The notes under the pieces were generated by a model. It saw only the letters and a list, made by a program, of their open reading frames with translations. It searched no databases and was not told where the DNA came from. This document shows, in pieces, positions 58,501 through 64,000 of a stretch of 64,000 bases of DNA. The stretch is taken from contig JARZZO010000008.1 in the NCBI GenBank assembly GCA_030544215.1, positions 21,592,614 to 21,656,613 of the forward strand, read 5' to 3'. This DNA is from Zantedeschia hybrid cultivar (taxonomy: Eukaryota > Streptophyta > Magnoliopsida > Alismatales > Araceae). Numbering within the stretch: the stretch's first letter is position 1; every line of letters starts with the position of its first letter. Made by a program: the position numbers and the translations under genes.

Positions 58501-59183
58501 AGGTTTACCGACTAATTTGCCAAACAACAAGAAGAGTATCCTTGACAAGTTACGTTCATTTGAATTATCATCTAGACAATCTATCAAACATTATCCTCTC
58601 ACTGATTTTTAGATTTTTTTTGCTACACAGTATGATATCATATGTGAGACTTAAGGATTATCGGATACTATATTGTTCTCTCTTATTGTAAACTTTGGTT
58701 GTGAGAGAGAGAGTTAAGGTACTATTGGGCATCTATTCTTGGAAACTCATTCTCACATAAAATGAGGAATGAGTTCACTTAAATGTAGTTGGTAACCCTA
58801 CTAGGAAAACCTTCCAAAACAAATGAGGTTATTCTAGAGATAATTAATGACTTTGAAGCTCCTTTTTATATTTGGAAGGACTTGCCTTAAAAAATATTAC
58901 TTCCTTTAGAATTTAACATCGTCTTAAAAAAGACATTCTTGCATAAGTTAAAAATAATACTGAAAATATTCTCATTCTAAGAATGAGAAATAGAGAATAT
59001 CGTTTTACTTTCGATAATGAGGAACATGAAGAAATTTTCAAGAATGGATGTCAAAGAGAGCCTAATATGCTCCGTTCTAAAAGTTTTGATCCTAGCATTA
59101 TTGCATTTTACAAGTATACCTACACTATAGCTAGCAACTAAATAAATACTATATATTAAAATTTCTATGGTGCCACACACTAA
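58501..59183. other. intergenic DNA, nothing recognised
   Basis: AT-rich. CTCATTCTCACAT and ATTCTCATTCTAAGAATGAG words hint at a decayed MITE near 58730-59000, with no clear ends. Confidence 0.3.
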
Positions 59184-59443
59184 GGGTCGGTTTGTTTTGT
59201 AGATGTGATATTCAGAATTTCTTGTTCCCGGATCTCTTATTATTAGAATAAGAAAAATTCACTTTAAATAGAATAAGTAATTCAACAGAATAAATAGTTC
59301 TCAACTTATTTCACTTATTCAAAAAATAATGCGTATGCGCTCAAAATAACAAAGAATAATGCGTCCGGACTTTCAAACCGAATAAGCAGAATATTGCGAA
59401 ATAGCCTGTTCTATTCGACACTTATTTTCAAAACAAACCGGCC
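59184..59443. mobile_element. candidate PIF/Harbinger-like MITE, 260 bp
   Basis: The left end GGGTCGGTTTGTTTTG and the inverted right end GGCCGGTTTGTTTTG are near-identical. The flanking trinucleotides are TAA and TCA, compatible with a mutated TAA duplication. The interior repeats GAATAAG in both orientations. Confidence 0.65.
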
Positions 59444-60279
59444 TCAAAAGAATACCACAACAATTAGTCGTGTATTGGTAATTACCTAAGCAGAGGGGAT
59501 CACACGTCAAAAACTGTCTCAACGGTCAATAACCAGTATATTTTAGACTATTCCTCAACAGGACAACTGAAGTCAGAGATTAAAAGCTCGCATATTGGTG
59601 GTCTAAGATCTTACTGTGCTCAGAAAAAAATGGGGCATCTCCTTGGCACGTAAACAAACATGCGAAGCAGACAAATATGTGATCCTTCGTGCATACGAGA
59701 CCGTGATTAATGAGGTAAGAGTTTGCTCATTCAAATGTTTAATTAAGAAGTAATATGTCGCAAGATCAACTTTAAACTCTGCCGTAGATAGACAGATGTC
59801 CTGTGTTTTTCCATGCAAATGCCGATGATGCTGATTGACGGACGTGATTGCTGATGATGCTGATTGATGTACATCGAAATAAATTATCTCGTGTGAAGAA
59901 GCCAAGATCGTGTGACTACACAGCCGGTGCCACTTTAAACATAGATATACTCTTCCCATGGACCACGTCCCTCAGGTGTACCTTCGGTAAGTCTATACCT
60001 TAATGATGGTACCAAGAGGGCTCAGCAAAAAAACTGGAATGAGACGAGCACAGGATCGTCTATTGAGCATTCAAATTTTCTGCAAGTAGGCAAAATAGTG
60101 GAGAATTTTTTTTTTGACAGTGGCCCAGTTGGCCAAAAAACCTATTTAAATCTACCCTACCCCCAGTTTCTGAAACCCACTGGATGTCCTCCCCTCCAAC
60201 CCAAAGCCCACTCCACAAAACCGCCAAAGGCGGAGAAAACCACACGGAGGTGCAAAAGGCGGGATCGATCACCTACCTC
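59444..60279. other. intergenic DNA, nothing recognised
   Basis: No convincing frame or repeat. A purine/pyrimidine-rich patch lies at 60160-60270. Confidence 0.35.
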
Positions 60280-60606
60280 TGTTGGAGTGATTATATAATA
60301 GTTTTATACCGGTTAATTTTAATTGTGGCCAATGCTAACGATCTTGGGCCCTTCAAATTCAACATCTGAATTTTGTGGTTTATAACATAGTATCAAAGTA
60401 GGGGTTTGACCCAACTTTATCTTCTCGGAGTTTATCTTCTAATTTGCGTCGCCTCCTTTCATCTAATTTACATGGTCTATCTTGACCGTGAGAGAGAGTG
60501 TTGGAGTGACCATATAATAGTCTTACATCCGCTAATTTCAATTGTGGTCAGTACTTATGATCTTGGGCCCTTCAAACTCAGCACCTAAGTTTTGTGATTT
60601 ATAACA
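60280..60606 (+). mobile_element. TRIM (terminal-repeat retrotransposon in miniature), 327 bp
   Basis: There are two 108-bp LTRs (60280-60387 and 60499-60606), both starting TGTTGGAGTGA and ending TTTATAACA and sharing GATCTTGGGCCCTTCAAA. After the first comes TAGTATCAAAGTAGGGG, a mutated initiator-Met primer site. Before the second comes the purine tract GTGAGAGAGAG. The interior is 111 bp with no coding capacity. No matching target duplication is seen, so the flanks have decayed. Confidence 0.9.
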
Positions 60607-60849
60607 GGCCCCCTCCAAAGTTCCAAAGATTTGAAATTTGGAGGGTAGACGATCTTATTTAGTGGATGCTCTCTCTTACCTCCAAAGTGCCTCAATGATA
60701 GTTTATATAGGGTACAAGAACCGATGTTACCCTTGAGTCTTCAACATTCAAATTTGACTCAAAGGCACTCTTTGAAAAGTAGAATAAATTACTTTTTCAG
60801 ACAACAGTTTCGATCAAAACCTTTGGACTACTTTGCACTTGGGCTCAAT
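60607..60849. other. intergenic DNA, nothing recognised
   Basis: A short stretch between the TRIM and the GGTCGACC motif cluster. Confidence 0.35.
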
Positions 60850-61110
60850 CTGGAGACCTGATAGAAATAATCGACCGTTTCTCCTGTCTCGGTATACAAT
60901 TTCACCGCTTTCTTCTCTTAGCAAAATGGTTTTCAATTCGGTCTACTATTCACCTTGAATCGGTCGACCGTCTCAAGTATTCTGTTAGCAATTCGGTCGA
61001 CCATTTTTAAAGGAAACGATCGTTTGTTTTTCTTATGGGTTTTGTTAAGCTTCTGTTTTTAATTCGGTCAACCGTTTGTCCTATAACGGTTGACCGTTTT
61101 GGCAATGTAA
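60850..61110. repeat. cluster of GGTCGACC-type palindromic motifs
   Basis: AATTCGGTCNACCGTTT-like words occur about six times: AATCGACCGTTT, TTCGGTCTACTATT, ATCGGTCGACCGTC, TTCGGTCGACCATTT, TTCGGTCAACCGTTT and ACGGTTGACCGTTT. Spacing is 25-60 bp. The organisation resembles the AATCGATT array. Confidence 0.6.
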
Positions 61111-61149
61111 GTAAGTGCTTTTTGGCCTTGGTTTCTTCATGAACCCATC

Positions 61150-62266
61150 TGATGAGGCAGAATCCGATTCGGCCCATTGAAACAAGTCCAAACCTCTTTC
61201 AGCCCAACAGCAGCAGTATCAGGCCCTCCGGGAGCCTTCGGCCCGTCAGCGGCCCACCAGCAGCCTTCGGCCCGTCAGCGGCACCGTCGCTCCCGGCCCA
61301 ACAGGCTTCAGCCCGTCAGCGGCCCACTAGCCTACGGCTCGTGAGCAGCGCGGCAGCCCAGGGCCCAACAGGCCTTGGCCCATCAGCGGCCCAACCCCCT
61401 TCGGCCCGGTAGCCGAATCCGGCCCACTCCGGTGGCGGATCGGGCACTATGGCGGTTTATCAGTAAGCCGTCGTTTAGTCCTATATCGGCTGCCACCGTT
61501 AACCATCCGCTATCCTCTACTATAAATACCCCGCTATTTATGGCCAAAGGTATGGAACGGATGCCTCCCCAAGCTTCCGAAACCCTTAAAACGGACTTCT
61601 GTCCGAAAAGCATTAAAGCTGCTCTTTCTTGCCTTCTGAATCGAATCCTCTTCAGGAGCTAACTTGACCGTCAAAGGGGGTTCCCCAGGGCTGGCGCCCG
61701 GGACTCCTGCTGACTGGTTCTTCTTCTTCTTTTCCTCCTGCAGGGGCTCGGTTCGAATCGTCGCCGACCTCCCCGAGTCGGTCTCGGCCGCCGACCTCGG
61801 ATTCCTCTCCCTGGTCTCGACGCCGTACGCCGGCTGCCCCAAGACAGGAGACCCGGTCTCGCGCTGAAGGAGCCTTCGGGCTCACTATCCAAGAGCAAGC
61901 CCGCTCCGAGTCGCCCCCGGCCTCGGACCTTCGGCTTCGACTCCATCGCCTGTCGACGAGCAGAGGGAAGGAGGCTCATCCACGCCGTTCCTTCGTCCGC
62001 CGAAGGAGCTTCGGTCTCGACGCCGTACGCCGGCTGCCCCAAGACAGGAGACCCGATCTCGCGCTGAAGGAGCCTTCGGGCTCACTATCCAAGAGAAAGC
62101 CCGCTCCGAGTCGCCTCCGGCATCGGACCCCCGGCTCCGCCTCTGCGTCCTTCGCCTTCCGGATCCCCGTCGGGCCCCCTCGAACATCGATCCGGCCCAG
62201 CTCCGGATCCTCTTCTTTTCGGATTCCAGCTCCGGAATCCGGTCGTGATAGATCCAGTCTACATCA
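61150..62266 (+). mobile_element. 5' LTR of a Ty3/gypsy element, family A, 1117 bp
   Basis: It starts TGATGAGGCAG and ends CTACATCA, homologous in inverted orientation to the solo LTRs at 4720 and 7583. TATAAATA (61521-61528) is a plausible promoter box. It is about 200 bp longer than the solo LTRs because the block GGTCTCGACGCCGTACGCC occurs twice, at 61813 and 62013. The 3' LTR lies outside the window. Confidence 0.95.
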
Positions 62267-62268
62267 CG

Positions 62269-62286
62269 TGGCGCCGTCTGTGGGAA
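62269..62286 (+). promoter_or_regulatory. primer-binding site of the gypsy element
   Basis: TGGCGCCGTCTGTGGGAA starts two bases after the LTR. It is a common plant gypsy primer-site sequence. I do not assign the tRNA. Confidence 0.85.
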
Positions 62287-62302
62287 ACCAACTAAACAAG
62301 TC

Positions 62303-64000
62303 ATGTCTCAGCGACCTGTGACCCGACGATCCGGACAAAGCGAAGCAGAAGCGCGGGAGGCCTCGGCGCAGATGCTGCCTTCCGAAGGCGCACCTTCTGC
62401 CCCGCCGAACCCGCCTCTGCCAACCATACCGGAGTCTCTCGACTCGGAAGACCGAGTGAGGGTGCTCCAGCAGCAGATGGCAACGCTGGCCGCTGCCGTC
62501 ACGTCCCTAGCGCCTCTTCAGGAGATGGTGTCCGCCATCGCCCAGCGCATGGGACTGACGGGGCAGCTTCCCCAGCAGGCGCCGCTCCCCCCACTCTACC
62601 CAGTACAAGAGGCCCGGTTCCGGCCGGTGCCTGCGCCAGTTTCTCTCGACGAGACCGCGGCGGCGCGCAGCGAGCCCTCGGCGCTACCTGCCCGAGCTCC
62701 CCGCGCCGATCGTCTGACGGAGCAGGATTATGCTTCGTCGGAGTACCGTCCGGCCCGGACCGGAGGACAATCCGTCGCCACCTCAACTGTCCCGGACCTG
62801 GACCGGCGGCTGACGGCGATGCGCAAAGAGATGCAGCAGATGGTGTCCCGGCCTCATGGGGCGCCCCTCTCCAGCAGCATCCTGGAGCAAACCCCGTTCA
62901 CGGGGGAGCTCCTGGCCACCGAGGTGCCCCCCAACTTCAAGCTACCGAAGGGCCCTCTCTATGACGGGATGACAGATCCGGTCTGTCATTTCTAGAGGTT
63001 CAACACCTACCTCCGGGTCCGGGGGATCTCCGAGGCAGTCCGCTGCCGTCTTTTCCCCCTCACCCTTGAAAAAATCGCCCTCACCTGGTTCGAGACGTTG
63101 GCTCCCAACTCCATCCACTCCCTAGTCCAGTTGGGCCAATTGTTCATCGACCAGTTCTATAATGCCACCCGGCAGAGCAAGACCTCCGCCAGCTTGCTGG
63201 CTATCCGGCAAGGCCCCGCCGAGACTCTCCAGGAGTACTTCACCAAGTTCCGGACCGAGGCCGCCCAGATCCCGAACCTCGATAGCTCGATCGCGGTTTC
63301 GGCCGTGATCAGCGGGTGCCGGGACGAGGGGCTCCTCGGCTCCATTGGGAAGCGCCATCCCCCGACCTTCCAGGACCTCGTGGCCCGGGCCCATAAGTAC
63401 ATCAACCGGGAGGCCCTGATGCTGTCCAGGAGTAGAGGCGCAGCCGAAGCCACCTCGGCACCTGCTCCCCAGGTGGTCCGACCTCGGCCTGAAGACCAAG
63501 AGCCCTCCCGAAAGCGCTATCGCAGGGAGGATTGGGACAGGGAGCGGCGACGGGACCCGCAGCCGCGGTACCTACCCTTACCTGCTCCCCCTTCCCGGAT
63601 GCTCATGGAGGTGAAAGGCATGCTCCGGCGGCCTGATCGCATCAAGACCGATCCACGCCGAAGGGATCCCGGCAGGTACTGTGAATACCACCGGGAGATC
63701 GGCCACACGACGGATGAGTGCCGGCAGCTCCGGGAGGAGATCGACCGCATCATCCGGGAGGGAAGACTGCCGCAATACCGCCGGGAGCAGCCGCCGCAAC
63801 AGAACCGGGACGTCCCTGCAGCGCCCAGGCAACAGCAGCCCCCGGCAATAGAAGCCGCACCTCTGCCAAAAGCCACCTCGGCCCCGGTAGAATCGTCCCA
63901 TCAAAGACCCAGTTCTGGGTCTATCATGATGATATCCGGAGGGCCGGGGGAAGGATCCAGGCCGCGGCAGCGCAACACAGTGGCGGCGGTTGAAGGCGAA
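62303..64000 (+). pseudogene. Ty3/gypsy gag, one nonsense codon, runs off the window
   Basis: ATG at 62303 opens a frame with only one stop (TAG at 62993-62995, in DPVCHF-stop-RFNTYL, where a Gln or Glu codon is expected). It runs to the window end. Visible parts are a Pro-rich N-terminus with a helical stretch (DRVRVLQQQMATLAAAVTSL), the retrotransposon gag core (YDGMTDPVCHF, RFNTYLRVRGISEAVRCRLF, LTWFETL, LGQLFIDQFY, ETLQEYFTKFRTEA), an Arg-rich linker, and the nucleocapsid motif CEYHREIGHTTDEC (C-x2-H-x4-H-x4-C). It ends inside the spacer before protease (RPRQRNTVAAVEGE). This layout fits the non-chromodomain plant gypsy lineages. The single lesion suggests a recent insertion. Confidence 0.92.

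Noticed and set aside
61375..62304. Several overlapping frames on both strands before gag
   Set aside because: They lie inside the gypsy 5' LTR.

Overview
This 64 kb window is nuclear DNA from a flowering plant. The evidence is plant Ty1/copia and Ty3/gypsy elements with plant-type primer-binding sites, a tRNA-derived SINE, an RTE LINE tail, a plant hAT transposase with a DUF659 core, many MITEs, and one host gene with GT-AG introns. I cannot assign a genus. No bacterial features, rRNA or true tRNA genes, or CRISPR arrays are visible.

Layout. Positions 1-9130 are AT-rich and gene-free. They hold a copia LTR/leader remnant (2784-3200), two solo gypsy LTRs with perfect 5-bp target duplications (4720-5635, 7583-8491), a short retroposon (5838-6030) and MITE-like DNA. 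From about 9400 there is a promoter-like segment with a G-box and a (CT)n 5' leader. A host gene on the + strand follows. I reconstructed it from seven exons between 13695 and 44060, with all phases consistent. It encodes a 245-residue protein with a short coiled coil and a C-terminal PH (pleckstrin homology) domain. Intron 1 holds a decayed copia element and a SINE. The 12.6 kb intron 16687-29329 holds an RTE LINE tail, a 154-bp tandem repeat and a decayed hAT transposon. The 14.5 kb intron 29485-43979 holds foldback MITEs, a LINE ORF1 relic and a 3.4 kb non-autonomous LTR retrotransposon (37716-41140) that sits beside an AATCGATT-rich array.

Downstream of the gene (45-61 kb) is a graveyard of nested elements. 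It includes hAT, Mutator-like and PIF/Harbinger-like MITEs with recognisable target duplications. It also includes a minus-strand copia element (49562-57244), itself interrupted by a MITE, a 1.5 kb solo LTR and a second MITE inside its LTR, and a 327-bp TRIM. The window ends inside a gypsy element (LTR 61150-62266, gag from 62303) of the same family as the two solo LTRs.

The least explained structure is a set of hairpins in both LTRs of the 37716-41140 element. They share a 7-nt loop of TGNGACG type, while their stems differ from unit to unit but stay complementary. A second array with the same logic but different sequence lies at 27026-27400. That element also encodes an unknown ORF with WDHDLF-type repeats.
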